Positions 33,627-42,666 of a stretch of DNA of 42,948 nucleotides are shown one piece after another. A program made the position numbers and the translations under genes. Location of the stretch: positions 1 to 42,948 of the forward strand of contig DLKL01000033.1 of NCBI GenBank assembly GCA_002476495.1. The letters run 5' to 3'. Source of the stretch: Lachnospiraceae bacterium UBA7589. Lineage in GTDB: Bacteria > Bacillota > Clostridia > Lachnospirales > Lachnospiraceae. Each line of letters begins with the position of its first letter. Positions within the stretch are counted from its first letter, which is position 1. Under the pieces are notes generated by a model that saw only the letters and a program-made list of their open reading frames with translations, was not told the DNA's origin and made no database searches.

Positions 33627-34526
33627 ATGTGGGAAGAAAAAAATAATGCTCTCTTTGAGTCAAGTGATATTCTCAACCAGCCCTATGAGTGTTTTATATA
33701 TGATACAGCCAGACTCACCTTTCCAATCCGCCCGCACTGGCACTATTTTGCCGAAATGATTTATGTTCTTGAGGGCACAGCCGGAATGTATGACGGTGAA
33801 CAGCTATACAATGTTCCCAAGGATGGTTTTATTTTCTTTCATTCAAAGTCAGTTCATGCCATTTATGCAGTTGACAAAGAGCCTCTTTTTTACGTTGTAA
33901 TCAAGGTAGATATTAACAAATTAAATGCCACACCATCCTACAGTCCGAAGTTAAATAATCTATTTAAAAGTGCTCAGGAAAAGAAAATGCCTGTATACTT
34001 TGACCCGGATTTTTCTGTTTCCCATAATTGTAAAAAACTATTTCTGGACTGTGTAACGGAATTGAATGAAAAGAATTATGGTTACGACCTGCTTATCCAG
34101 TCAAACCTTTATAATATTATGATGCTTATAATCAGAAAATGGCAATCTATGGGGTTTTCCATAGAAAACAGTATTTTTGAAAAAGAGAATGTATATGATA
34201 TTGACAATATTACAGAGTATATTGACCAGCACATTGAAGAGCCTATATCGGTTAAGGGTATTGCCGAGACATGCGGAATAAGTTATTCCTGCTTTGCAAA
34301 AAAATTTAAGAAGCTCTATGGAATGTCATGCAAGGAATATATAGAACGTTTTCGTATATTCAAGGTAGAGGATTACCTGGTGTTTACCGACTTTGACCTA
34401 AACTATATCAGCCAGGAAACAGGTTATGCAGATTGCAGTCATATGATCAGGCAATTTAAAAAATACAGGGGAATAACCCCAAAGCAATTCAGACTAACCT
34501 ACGGCAGCATCAGAAATGCCAGGTAG
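33627..34526 (+). CDS. AraC-family transcriptional regulator
   Basis: The 299-residue protein has an N-terminal cupin sensor domain (RPHWHYFAEMIYVLEGTAG, GFIFFHSKSVHAIYA). A C-terminal AraC domain of about 100 residues follows: EPISVKGIAETCGISYSCFAK is the first helix-turn-helix, and DLNYISQETGYADCSHMIRQ with FKKYRGITPKQFR the second. Such proteins usually sense a small molecule, often a sugar, and activate nearby genes. The frame is open from 33564, but ATG 33627 follows GGAGG at eight bases and is preferred. Likely targets are the divergent MATE gene or genes elsewhere. Confidence 0.92.
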   Translation: MWEEKNNALFESSDILNQPYECFIYDTARLTFPIRPHWHYFAEMIYVLEGTAGMYDGEQLYNVPKDGFIFFHSKSVHAIYAVDKEPLFYVVIKVDINKLNATPSYSPKLNNLFKSAQEKKMPVYFDPDFSVSHNCKKLFLDCVTELNEKNYGYDLLIQSNLYNIMMLIIRKWQSMGFSIENSIFEKENVYDIDNITEYIDQHIEEPISVKGIAETCGISYSCFAKKFKKLYGMSCKEYIERFRIFKVEDYLVFTDFDLNYISQETGYADCSHMIRQFKKYRGITPKQFRLTYGSIRNAR

Positions 34527-34530
34527 GGAT

Positions 34531-35505
34531 TTAATTTTGCATTTCAATATATGTCTCATTAAGCATAGGGTATGATATAAGGGTATGTCCATCCAGGTTT
34601 TCATGGTACATATTGATTCCCCTTATCACCTGGCTGTCATAGGTTTTATAATAATATATGCCCTTATTTGTGTTACAGCAGCAGGAATATATGGTTATCT
34701 CATATTCTTCGGCTCCCTGCTTAACCAGCCCACGTTGCTGTCCGACTGCTTCCAGTATGTGGAAAAACTGACTTACACTTTCCATTTCCCCCGACCCGGA
34801 AACAGAGTTTTCCTTTGTAAATACCGCCTTCACAAATCTTCCTGATGACGACAAATCCCCGGGAAGACCTATTGTACCCATTCCCCTGCTGTAGGGTCTA
34901 AGCTCAAGCTTTCCGGAAAACGAAGCTTCAGGTGTATTCCTTGTAAGGCCCATATAATTTGTCAGGTTATACATATGATATGGGAATGGGGGATTATTAG
35001 TCAGCACACCTGTAGCGTTATCGTATATCTTCATTCCGTCTTCCGTTGTTTCCACAACAATGGAAGTATTGCTGTCACTTATTATCCAGTGGAGAGGGGA
35101 CAAGGGAAGCTCCCTGCTAAATGAAATATTAACAAGGTTAATCTTTTCAAGAAGCTCCTTTGTGTCCTTAATATCGTCGCATTGTGACAGCACCCATGGG
35201 ATGAATTCAAAGGGAGCAATATTATCTTTTCCGGGAATTGCTTCATAATAAACAGCATTCCCGGGGAAATTAAGTCCTGCCATGGCAAGACCCTTCTCAT
35301 TTACTCCTTCATAATACAAAGGATACCCCGAAACCACATATGCTGTGCCAATCATAGCATAATGCTTTTTTAATGTCCCTGCTTTTCTGAATCTGAATTC
35401 GTAATTTCTGGGCGTTATGGTAATCCTTTCTTCATAAGAGTATTCATAATCCATATTTCTCCCAAAATAATGGTCCTGGGTTTTATAAGATACCGCTGTA
35501 CACAA
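34531..35505 (-). CDS. bsh: Choloylglycine hydrolase family enzyme (bile salt hydrolase-like), TTG start
   Basis: The 324-residue protein reads MCTAVSYKTQDHYFGRNMDYEYS from TTG 35505. This puts the nucleophile at C2, exposed once Met is removed, with R16, D19, N79 (GLNFPG), N170 (LTNNPPF) and R223 (SGRF) at positions matching conjugated bile acid hydrolase. GGGAGG lies eight bases before TTG. An in-frame GTG at 35514 overlaps that site and would bury the Cys behind three residues, so it is rejected. Family members deconjugate bile salts or cleave penicillin V or acyl-homoserine lactones; the overall match to clostridial CBAH favours bile salts. It is cytoplasmic, with no signal peptide. It follows pdxT by 81 nt. 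Confidence 0.88.
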   Translation of the reverse strand: MCTAVSYKTQDHYFGRNMDYEYSYEERITITPRNYEFRFRKAGTLKKHYAMIGTAYVVSGYPLYYEGVNEKGLAMAGLNFPGNAVYYEAIPGKDNIAPFEFIPWVLSQCDDIKDTKELLEKINLVNISFSRELPLSPLHWIISDSNTSIVVETTEDGMKIYDNATGVLTNNPPFPYHMYNLTNYMGLTRNTPEASFSGKLELRPYSRGMGTIGLPGDLSSSGRFVKAVFTKENSVSGSGEMESVSQFFHILEAVGQQRGLVKQGAEEYEITIYSCCCNTNKGIYYYKTYDSQVIRGINMYHENLDGHTLISYPMLNETYIEMQN

Positions 35506-35586
35506 AGCTGACACCTCCCGGTTTTTTTATATTATTCTTCCATTATGTCTCTTATTTTATTCCCGGCTGATCTGCTTTTTAAAATA

Positions 35587-36132
35587 CTATTTAATCTTTT
35601 CAAGGAAATACTTATGTATCCCTGTATCTTCCGTCACCTCAGGATGAAAGGCCAAAGCCAGCTGATTTTTATATTCAGCTGCCACAATCCTTCCATCAAC
35701 CCTTGCAAGAATTTCTACGTTCTCACCTACCCGGGGCATATATGGTGCTCTGATAAAGGTCATGGGAACCCTTCCGATTTTATCAATATATCCTGAGGTT
35801 TTAAAGCTTCCAAGCTGTCTTCCGTAGGCATTGCGTTTTACTTCCCCGGGAAAGCACTTTAAGGTGTTTACCAAAAGTATCATTCCTGCACAGGTTCCCA
35901 TTACGGGCATACCATTATCGATCTGTTCCTTAAGCAGTTGATACATAGAAAGCTCCTGTAAAAGCTTTGTCTGTACCGTGCTTTCCCCTCCGGGAAGAAT
36001 AATCGCCTGATACTCCTTATGCAAATCCTTCTCCTGTCTCAATTCAATACATTCTGCTCCCAGCCAGTTAAGCATCTTTTCGTGCTCAATAAATGCTCCC
36101 TGCAAAGCCAGGACACCTATTTTTTTACTCAT
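35587..36132 (-). CDS. pdxT: PLP synthase glutaminase subunit
   Basis: The 181-residue protein starts MSKKIGVLALQGAFIEHEKML. It has the oxyanion motif PGGESTVQ, the nucleophile cysteine in GTCAGMILL and the His-Glu pair in AFHPEVTED. It is a class I glutamine amidotransferase that supplies ammonia to PdxS for pyridoxal 5'-phosphate synthesis. It begins two bases after the pdxS stop, so the two are cotranslated. Confidence 0.96.
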   Translation of the reverse strand: MSKKIGVLALQGAFIEHEKMLNWLGAECIELRQEKDLHKEYQAIILPGGESTVQTKLLQELSMYQLLKEQIDNGMPVMGTCAGMILLVNTLKCFPGEVKRNAYGRQLGSFKTSGYIDKIGRVPMTFIRAPYMPRVGENVEILARVDGRIVAAEYKNQLALAFHPEVTEDTGIHKYFLEKIK

Positions 36133-36134
36133 CC

Positions 36135-37007
36135 TTACTTCCCTCTTTCTGCCATAAGAAGTGCAATTTCGTCTTCATTTATTCCTACCATTGCTTCTCC
36201 CAAATCCTCCGATAGTGCTGCAAGCATTTTGTAATCCTTATAGTTTGTCACTGCCTTTACGATGGCCTCAGCTCTTTTTTCCGGATTTCCCGACTTAAAT
36301 ATACCGGAGCCTACAAATACACCCTCAGCTCCCAATTCCATCATAAATGCAGCATCCGCAGGAGTAGCAACTCCACCTGCAGCAAAATTCACCACCGGAA
36401 GCCTGCCATTTTCATGCACATATTTAACGAGGTCATATGGTACCTGAAGCTGCTTAGCCTCTTCAAAAAGCTCATCCTCATCCATGGAAACAAGTCGTCT
36501 TATCTGGCTGTTCATCTTTCTCATATGTCTCACAGCCTGAACCACATCGCCTGTTCCCGGTTCCCCTTTTGTTCTAATCATGGAGGCACCTTCAGCTACT
36601 CGTCTCAAGGCCTCAGACAAATCCTTCGCCCCACATACAAACGGAACCTGAAATTTGCTTTTATTTATATGATATACATCATCAGCAGGTGAAAGCACCT
36701 CGCTTTCATCTATATAATCGATTTCTATTGCCTCTAATATTCTGGCTTCTGCTTCATGACCTATTCTGCATTTTGCCATTACAGGAATAGTCACAGCCTG
36801 CTGGATTTCCTTTATCATCTTAGGGTCGCTCATTCTGGCAACTCCACCTGCTGCCCGTATATCTGCGGGTATTTTTTCAAGTGCCATTACAGCACAGGCC
36901 CCTGCCTTTTCAGCAATTTTTGCCTGTTCAGGAGTAGTAACATCCATTATTACACCTCCCTTTAGCATCTGCGCCAGCTCCTTGTTAAGCTCATAACGAT
37001 TTTCCAT
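36135..37007 (-). CDS. pdxS: PLP synthase synthase subunit
   Basis: The 290-residue protein contains ELAQMLKGGVIMDVTTPEQA, ACAVMALEKIPADIRAAGGVARMSDP, VMAKCRIGH and EGASMIRTKGEPGTGDVVQA, the conserved PdxS/SNZ barrel. It condenses ribose-5-phosphate, glyceraldehyde-3-phosphate and ammonia into pyridoxal 5'-phosphate as a dodecamer with PdxT. AAGGAGGATATTC precedes the ATG. It is first in a probable pdxS-pdxT(-bsh) transcript. Confidence 0.97.
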   Translation of the reverse strand: MENRYELNKELAQMLKGGVIMDVTTPEQAKIAEKAGACAVMALEKIPADIRAAGGVARMSDPKMIKEIQQAVTIPVMAKCRIGHEAEARILEAIEIDYIDESEVLSPADDVYHINKSKFQVPFVCGAKDLSEALRRVAEGASMIRTKGEPGTGDVVQAVRHMRKMNSQIRRLVSMDEDELFEEAKQLQVPYDLVKYVHENGRLPVVNFAAGGVATPADAAFMMELGAEGVFVGSGIFKSGNPEKRAEAIVKAVTNYKDYKMLAALSEDLGEAMVGINEDEIALLMAERGK

Positions 37008-37041
37008 ATGAATATCCTCCTTCTATGTAAGTATAGATGGA

Positions 37042-37050
37042 ATTATATCA
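37042..37050 (-). promoter_or_regulatory. Extended -10 promoter for pdxS-pdxT
   Basis: Minus strand TGATATAAT (37050-37042) fits the extended -10 consensus. The start would be near 37035, with a leader of about 28 nt. No PdxR-type regulator gene is nearby. The rest of the 37008-37282 gap is AT-rich and shows no gene, terminator or riboswitch I can support. Confidence 0.6.
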
Positions 37051-37282
37051 GCATACTGACCTTGTCTAAATATTCAAAAATGGTTTATTTTTTATATTCA
37101 GTTTTTGTTTCTGGGTATGTATTCCAATAGGATAAGGCAGGATTAAGAGATTTCCCATGAAATATAATTAAAAATGCTCCCATCAATCAACAAAACAATT
37201 TCTTTTGAAAATTTGCCGATTGACGGAAGCCTTAAGCATTGCCAGTTTATTATTTTGTCTTATGGTCAGTAAGTATATCTTA

Positions 37283-38137
37283 TTAGTACATTCCGGTATA
37301 CCGGGTCCAGTTACTTATAATCTCCTGTGCCTCCCCCGGAGTGGCCCTATACTGGGAAATAAGAGTTTTCATTGCTTTTTCATTTTTACCGGACCATATA
37401 AGCCTGTCTACATCTCCCATAGATGCAATTGAAAACGGCAGTCCGTTAATTGTAATTATTCTACCTTCACTCTTTTTCAGTTCTTTAAGCCTTGCCGCAT
37501 ACTTTCTCCCTGCCAGAAGACTTATTACGGTTAATATAAGACCTCCTCCAAGAAGAGACAGGGCTGCAATTCCAATAGAAATCCTGGTCGCTGCCGACTC
37601 ATTGTCAAGAATATATGGGAGAACATATTTATCTATGTCAGATTCATTGGCAAAATAGCCTGATTGTTCAAACCATTCCCTTAAATACTCATATTTTTCT
37701 TTATCAAGCTTTCTTATTATTCCTGTAGTATGTATAAATGTGCTTCCATAGGTATCACTTTCACCATACAGATATGCAAGAGTTTCCTCTGTTATTTCCT
37801 GATATTTTTTGTAATCCGGTCCATTTACGGATGTCTTTATTGCCACATAATATGTATCATAATTTCCTACAAAAACCGGCAAAATATAATATGCATATTC
37901 CCTTTTTGAGCCGGAATTACTCTCTGTTATTTCTTCATTTCCGAAATTATCTACAAGTATGGATATATCTGTATCTATAGGCAGTCCGGTTTTTATGTCT
38001 CCGGCACTGTCAAGACCATCCTGAAAAATATCTACAGGCTCTTTAAAAAGACTTATTATTTCCGCTCTCCCAAAAATGCACAAAATTACTCCTATAATTG
38101 CAAGCACAAAGCCTGCTTTCAATAAAAACTCTCTCAT
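37283..38137 (-). CDS. Two-helix membrane protein with external domain, unknown function
   Basis: The 284-residue protein has an N-terminal helix (about 5-24), an external domain of some 160 residues (AYYILPVFVGNYDTYYVAIK, FIHTTGIIRKLDKEKY), a second helix (about 188-210) and a cytoplasmic tail. The tail reads INGLPFSIASMGDVDRLIWSG, then NEKAMKTLISQYRATPGEAQ, a pattern that recalls the ribosomal L7/L12 C-terminal fold. I think this is the DUF6709 family but cannot verify it. AAAGGATACTGTT precedes the ATG. It follows the GH1 gene on the same strand after 116 nt. Function unknown. Confidence 0.75.
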   Translation of the reverse strand: MREFLLKAGFVLAIIGVILCIFGRAEIISLFKEPVDIFQDGLDSAGDIKTGLPIDTDISILVDNFGNEEITESNSGSKREYAYYILPVFVGNYDTYYVAIKTSVNGPDYKKYQEITEETLAYLYGESDTYGSTFIHTTGIIRKLDKEKYEYLREWFEQSGYFANESDIDKYVLPYILDNESAATRISIGIAALSLLGGGLILTVISLLAGRKYAARLKELKKSEGRIITINGLPFSIASMGDVDRLIWSGKNEKAMKTLISQYRATPGEAQEIISNWTRYTGMY

Positions 38138-38253
38138 AACAGTATCCTTTTCTTTTATATATTTTCTGATTCTCTACATTTCTTTCCGGCACACTTCCAG
38201 GTAAATACACATTCCTTTTTTAACATCAATGTCTTTCTCTTTTATCTGTATCC

Positions 38254-39702
38254 TCAGTCATTGCTCCGTTCCAGACATTTTCCGTTGGTTGCTATAACCT
38301 CTTTATACCAGTAAAAGGATTTCTTACGGCTGCGCTTTAATGTTCCTTCTCCTGCATTATTCTTGTCTACATATATAAAGCCATAACGCTTATCCATTTC
38401 ACCTGTGGATGCCGACACGATATCAATAGGAGCCCACATTGTATATCCCATAAGGTCTATTCCTTCACATTCCACTGCATCTATCATAGCCTTTATATGA
38501 TTCTTAAGATACTCTATTCTGTAAGAGTCATCTATGCTTCCGTCATCCAAAACCTTATCATAGGCACCAAATCCATTTTCCACAATCATAAGCGGAATAT
38601 CATATCTGTCAGAGAACCAGTTAAGAGAATATCGAAGTCCCATAGGATCTATCTGCCATCCCCAGTCACTGGCCTTAAGGTAAGGATTTTTCACATAGTC
38701 CGATTCCCTGTAATCAAAATACGGGTTGTCAGGCTTTGATTCAACAGCAAAGGACATATAATAGGAAAAGCCGATATAATCCACTGTTCCGTTGATTAAA
38801 GCATCCATATCCTCAGCGGTCATATCAAATTTCCAGCCTTTTCTTCCGAACTTTTTTGCGAGCCAGCCCGGGTATTTTCCCTTGACATGTACATCCGTAT
38901 ACCAGTACTTTTGCTGCATAAACCTTGTCGCTGCCATCATATCCTCCGGCTTGCAGGTTGCCGGATATATAGGGCACATAGCTATCATGCAGCCGATTTT
39001 GAAGTCAGGATTAATTTCATGCCCTTTCTTAACAGCCAGGGCACTGGCAACCAGCTCATAGTGGGCTGACTGATACATAATATATTCCGGATTTTCTCCC
39101 TGACACTGCCATGGAAGTATTCCTCCTTCCTGGGCAAGATGATGGTATATTGGATTCGCCTGATTATTTATCTCGTTAAAGGTCATCCAATACTTTACTT
39201 TATTCTTATATCTTTCAAAGCATGTTACCGCAAACTTTACAAAGAAATCTATACATTTACGGTTACGGAAGCCCCCATATTCCTTTGCCATATAAAAAGG
39301 CATTTCAAAATGAGAAAGAGTGACAACTGGTTCTATGCCATATTTATGGCATTCATCAAACAGGTCATCATAAAACCTTAGACCATCCTCATTGGGTTCT
39401 GATTCGTCACAATGTGGATATATTCTTGTCCATGCAATAGAGGTTCTAAAGCATTTAAACCCCATTTCTGCCAATAAGGCAATATCTTCCTTATAGTGAT
39501 GATAAAAATCCGATGCCTCGTGATTAGGATAGTTCTCACCCGGTATTACTCCGTCTGTTATTCTTCTTGGAGTCTTGGTCACATTATCACCTGCGGTCAT
39601 TACATCTGCTATGCTGATGCCTTTACCACCCTCCTGCCATCCGCCTTCTATCTGATGGGCAGCAACTGCTCCCCCCCATAAAAAATCATTTTTTAAACCC
39701 AT
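38254..39702 (-). CDS. bglA: GH1 6-phospho-beta-glucosidase
   Basis: The 482-residue enzyme is glycoside hydrolase family 1. FLWGGAVAAHQIEGGW is the N-terminal signature, TFNEIN gives acid/base E177 and VENGFG gives nucleophile E375. SSDWGWQIDP-type loop residues (KASDWGWQIDPMGLRY) and the C-terminal MDKRYGFIYVDKNN are typical of 6-phospho-beta-glucosidases. It hydrolyses phosphorylated beta-glucosides such as cellobiose-6'-phosphate or aryl-glucoside-6-phosphates. It lies 20 nt after the ROK kinase gene, which likely makes its substrate. No PTS gene is nearby. Confidence 0.91.
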   Translation of the reverse strand: MGLKNDFLWGGAVAAHQIEGGWQEGGKGISIADVMTAGDNVTKTPRRITDGVIPGENYPNHEASDFYHHYKEDIALLAEMGFKCFRTSIAWTRIYPHCDESEPNEDGLRFYDDLFDECHKYGIEPVVTLSHFEMPFYMAKEYGGFRNRKCIDFFVKFAVTCFERYKNKVKYWMTFNEINNQANPIYHHLAQEGGILPWQCQGENPEYIMYQSAHYELVASALAVKKGHEINPDFKIGCMIAMCPIYPATCKPEDMMAATRFMQQKYWYTDVHVKGKYPGWLAKKFGRKGWKFDMTAEDMDALINGTVDYIGFSYYMSFAVESKPDNPYFDYRESDYVKNPYLKASDWGWQIDPMGLRYSLNWFSDRYDIPLMIVENGFGAYDKVLDDGSIDDSYRIEYLKNHIKAMIDAVECEGIDLMGYTMWAPIDIVSASTGEMDKRYGFIYVDKNNAGEGTLKRSRKKSFYWYKEVIATNGKCLERSND

Positions 39703-39722
39703 TTATAATTCCTCCTGAAAAA

Positions 39723-40685
39723 TTATGTATAAAGTTGTTTAAAATTGTATAAGGCTCCTAAAAGATTGGAATCGTTGTAAAACCTGCAGCAATCTATCTT
39801 TATGTCTGAAAATACACTTGATAATTTTTTGAGCCTGTTTACATATCTGTGAATTCCTTTGACAAATTCCGGCTCAGCGCTGATTCCGCCCCCAATCAGA
39901 ATTATTTCAGGGTCAAACAGCACATATATATTAAGGCATTGCTTTGCAATACTAAAATATGCTTCCTCAAGAATTTCAATAACCTGGGAATCTCCTTCCT
40001 TTGCCCACTGATAAAGTTTTTCTCCTGTTACATCACTGTCCGGTAATCCCTTCTTCTTTGCAGCCCAGTGACATATATTAAGGGTTGAGCGTTTTGTAGC
40101 CCAGGTATACGGAAGTTTTTCCACCACCTCCATATTTTCCATTTTTTCCATCAGAGCCTCACCTTCCGGAAGATTATACATATCCTTTCTTGTCATATCT
40201 TCAAATATGTAAGAAACCTCTCCTGCAAGTAAATGCTTTCCATGTATAATCTTTTTGTCTTTAATCAGAGCTCCTCCTATACCTGTACCGAATACCAGTA
40301 CACAGGCATCGTTTACATCCTTCGCATTACCCTTCCAAACCTCGGCAAGGGCAGCACATTTTCCATCATTTTCCACAGATACCGGTTTTCCGTCACACCG
40401 TTCTTTCATAATATCTACAAGGTGCACTCCGTCCATGTACCGGATTCCGCCTCCGTTATATACTATTCCCTTGTCTACATCTATCTGTCCCGGAATGCCA
40501 ATGGCAATTCCCTCAACATCTCCCTTATACTTTTCATACACTTTTGCAAGAGCAGAGACAAAATCTTCTACTCCTTCTCCCCTTTCCACGGGAGTGCGGA
40601 CCTTCCCCTTTTCTAAAATGTCACCCTCCAATGACATTAGGGCATACTTAATTGTAGTAGCACCTACATCAAATACCAGATACAT
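39723..40685 (-). CDS. bglK: ROK family sugar kinase, probable beta-glucoside kinase
   Basis: The 320-residue protein opens MYLVFDVGATTIKYALMS, the ATPase phosphate-1 motif. GIAIGIPGQID, VENDGKCAALAEVW and LVFGTGIGGALIKD are sugar and ATP site motifs, and EIILIGGGIS is near the end. The Cys-rich zinc motif of many ROK glucokinases is absent. Together with the GH1 phospho-beta-glucosidase 20 nt downstream, this fits a BglK-type beta-glucoside kinase that phosphorylates cellobiose-like sugars with ATP. Glucokinase or another hexose kinase is the alternative. It starts 13 nt after the Na/Pi transporter gene. Confidence 0.85.
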   Translation of the reverse strand: MYLVFDVGATTIKYALMSLEGDILEKGKVRTPVERGEGVEDFVSALAKVYEKYKGDVEGIAIGIPGQIDVDKGIVYNGGGIRYMDGVHLVDIMKERCDGKPVSVENDGKCAALAEVWKGNAKDVNDACVLVFGTGIGGALIKDKKIIHGKHLLAGEVSYIFEDMTRKDMYNLPEGEALMEKMENMEVVEKLPYTWATKRSTLNICHWAAKKKGLPDSDVTGEKLYQWAKEGDSQVIEILEEAYFSIAKQCLNIYVLFDPEIILIGGGISAEPEFVKGIHRYVNRLKKLSSVFSDIKIDCCRFYNDSNLLGALYNFKQLYT

Positions 40686-40698
40686 ATTTCATCTCCTC

Positions 40699-42480
40699 TT
40701 ACTGTTTTGCACCTTCAAATCCATTTATATCAAATTTTATGGCATACTCATCAAACACTGATTTATAATCATCGTTTTTATCCTTACGTAATATTTTCAG
40801 ATATTCATGAGTATCAAAATTTTTCTCCTCAAGCTCAATCATGGCAACAGCCACATTAGAGCAATGGTCTGCAATACGTTCAAGATTATTAAGAAGATCA
40901 TTAAATGCGAAACCCTTTTTTATGTCACATATTCCAGCTTGTAATCTTTCAATGTGACGCATTTTCAGTTCATCACATAATATGCTTATAAGTTCACGAA
41001 GAGGTTCAACCTTAGTAGCAGTATTAAGATTATCCTTTTCAAAGGCCTCTGCCGTAATAGTTATTATCTCCTTAACAGATTTTTTAAGTACCGTCAGCTC
41101 ATATTCTGCTTCCTCAGAAAAGGTCTTCTTCTTTTCATAAAGTTCTCTTGCCACCTTGGATATATTTACGGCATGATCTCCCAGTCTTTCAATATCGCTT
41201 ATGGTATGAAGCATTTTAGATACCTGTTTTGTCTGCTGGGAATTCATTTCCTTTCCTGTAAGCTGCATCAGATAGGTTCCCAGCTTATCCTCATATTTAT
41301 CAATAAGATTCTCTTTGTCCTGTATTGTATTGTAAACATCCTCAGAATAATCCTCAAGGATGTCAAAGGCTCTTGATATATTTTTTGCTGCCTTGGTAAT
41401 CATTCCGTTCATGGCAGCCTGGCTCTGGCTTATGGCAATATCGGGATATGCCAGAAACCTTGCCTCCAGCAAATCAAAATCCCTGCTGTCTGCCACATCC
41501 TCAGGACTGTCTTTTATAATAAAACATACAAGTTTTTCAATTTGTCTGATGCATGGCAAGAGGACAATAGTAGTTGCAACCCTGAATACAGTATTGACAA
41601 GGGCAATCTTAACCGAGCTCATAGGCATATCAAGAAAATTAAAATGAACTATGGCATTAAGGGAATAGAATACCACAGACCATATTATCATTCCAAACAA
41701 ATCATTCAGCAAATATACCAATGCGGTTCTTTTTCCGTTTTTGCTTGAGCCGACCGATGACAAAAGCACCGGGCAGGCTGCTCCCACACCTATACCCATT
41801 ATGATAGGGAGTGTGGATGCAAAGGTTATACCTCCTGTTGTTGAAAGTGCTTGTAAAATACCAACCGCTGCAGATGCACTTTGCAAAATCGCCGTAACCA
41901 GAATACCCATCAGGATTCCCGCAACAGGATTGCTAAACATAGTAAATATACCGGAAAATTTAGGATTATCCTTTATCGGGGCAACTGCACCGCTGATGGT
42001 CTGCATACCTATCATAAGTATTGCAAATCCCAGCATTATATCCGCAATATATTTTGAAACCGATTTTTTTGATGTCATCTTGATAACAATACCTGCAACA
42101 GCCACTACGGCTGAAATGGTAGCAGCTGACAGTATCTGGGCTATACCACCGGTGCCTTCCACATAGGAAAGGCATAATATCCAGCCGGTAATACTGGTTC
42201 CTATATTGGCTCCCATTATAATTCCTATAGCCTGGGATATTTTCATCATACCTGAATTTACAAAACCCACAACCATAACCGAAGTAGCCGAGGATGACTG
42301 AATTATGGCCGTAACTCCCGCTCCCAGCAATACTCCTTTTATCGGATTGCTTGTAAGCTTATACAAAATTAACTCCAGCTTATTGCCAGCGACTTTTTTT
42401 AATCCATCCCCCATAAGTGACATTCCAAAAAGAAAAAGTGCCACCCCACATAGAATAGACAATATCAGGGTTACTTCCAT
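40699..42480 (-). CDS. Na/Pi cotransporter family protein with PhoU-like C-terminus
   Basis: The 593-residue protein has an N-terminal membrane domain with two inverted repeats. Each carries the family motif: AIIQSSSATSVMVVGFVNSG near residue 60 and AILQSASAAVGILQAL near 200. From about residue 345 comes a PhoU-like helical domain (TISDIERLGDHAVNISKVAR and NDLLNNLERIADHCSNVAVA). Family members (NptA/YjbB) move phosphate with sodium. The gene is the first of a run with the ROK kinase (13-nt gap) and GH1 gene. I see no clear Pho box, and promoter candidates upstream are weak. Confidence 0.9.
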   Translation of the reverse strand: MEVTLILSILCGVALFLFGMSLMGDGLKKVAGNKLELILYKLTSNPIKGVLLGAGVTAIIQSSSATSVMVVGFVNSGMMKISQAIGIIMGANIGTSITGWILCLSYVEGTGGIAQILSAATISAVVAVAGIVIKMTSKKSVSKYIADIMLGFAILMIGMQTISGAVAPIKDNPKFSGIFTMFSNPVAGILMGILVTAILQSASAAVGILQALSTTGGITFASTLPIIMGIGVGAACPVLLSSVGSSKNGKRTALVYLLNDLFGMIIWSVVFYSLNAIVHFNFLDMPMSSVKIALVNTVFRVATTIVLLPCIRQIEKLVCFIIKDSPEDVADSRDFDLLEARFLAYPDIAISQSQAAMNGMITKAAKNISRAFDILEDYSEDVYNTIQDKENLIDKYEDKLGTYLMQLTGKEMNSQQTKQVSKMLHTISDIERLGDHAVNISKVARELYEKKKTFSEEAEYELTVLKKSVKEIITITAEAFEKDNLNTATKVEPLRELISILCDELKMRHIERLQAGICDIKKGFAFNDLLNNLERIADHCSNVAVAMIELEEKNFDTHEYLKILRKDKNDDYKSVFDEYAIKFDINGFEGAKQ

Positions 42481-42608
42481 AACAGTAATTTACTCCTTTG
42501 TTCTCACGTCTTTTTCATATCATAATTAATTATATCCATTTTATCACACTTTTTATCTGTACTCCATAATGAAATTAAATATATTACTAAATCTTACTGA
42601 TATATAGC

Positions 42609-42641
42609 AAAAAAAGTGAGCTGTCCATAAACAGCCCACTT
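42609..42641 (-). terminator. Intrinsic terminator after the CarD-like gene
   Basis: On the minus strand AAGTGGGCTGT pairs with ACAGCTCACTT (11 pairs including one G-T) around a six-base loop, and the sequence runs into seven Ts. It lies just past the CarD-like stop at 42667 and before the Na/Pi gene. Confidence 0.85.
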
Positions 42642-42666
42642 AACACTTTCCTATTTTCGCCGTAAA

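Noticed and set aside
37085..37183. 32-codon minus-strand open frame in the gap upstream of pdxS
   Set aside because: There is no ribosome site before its ATG, and its composition is that of AT-rich spacer. I do not call it a gene.
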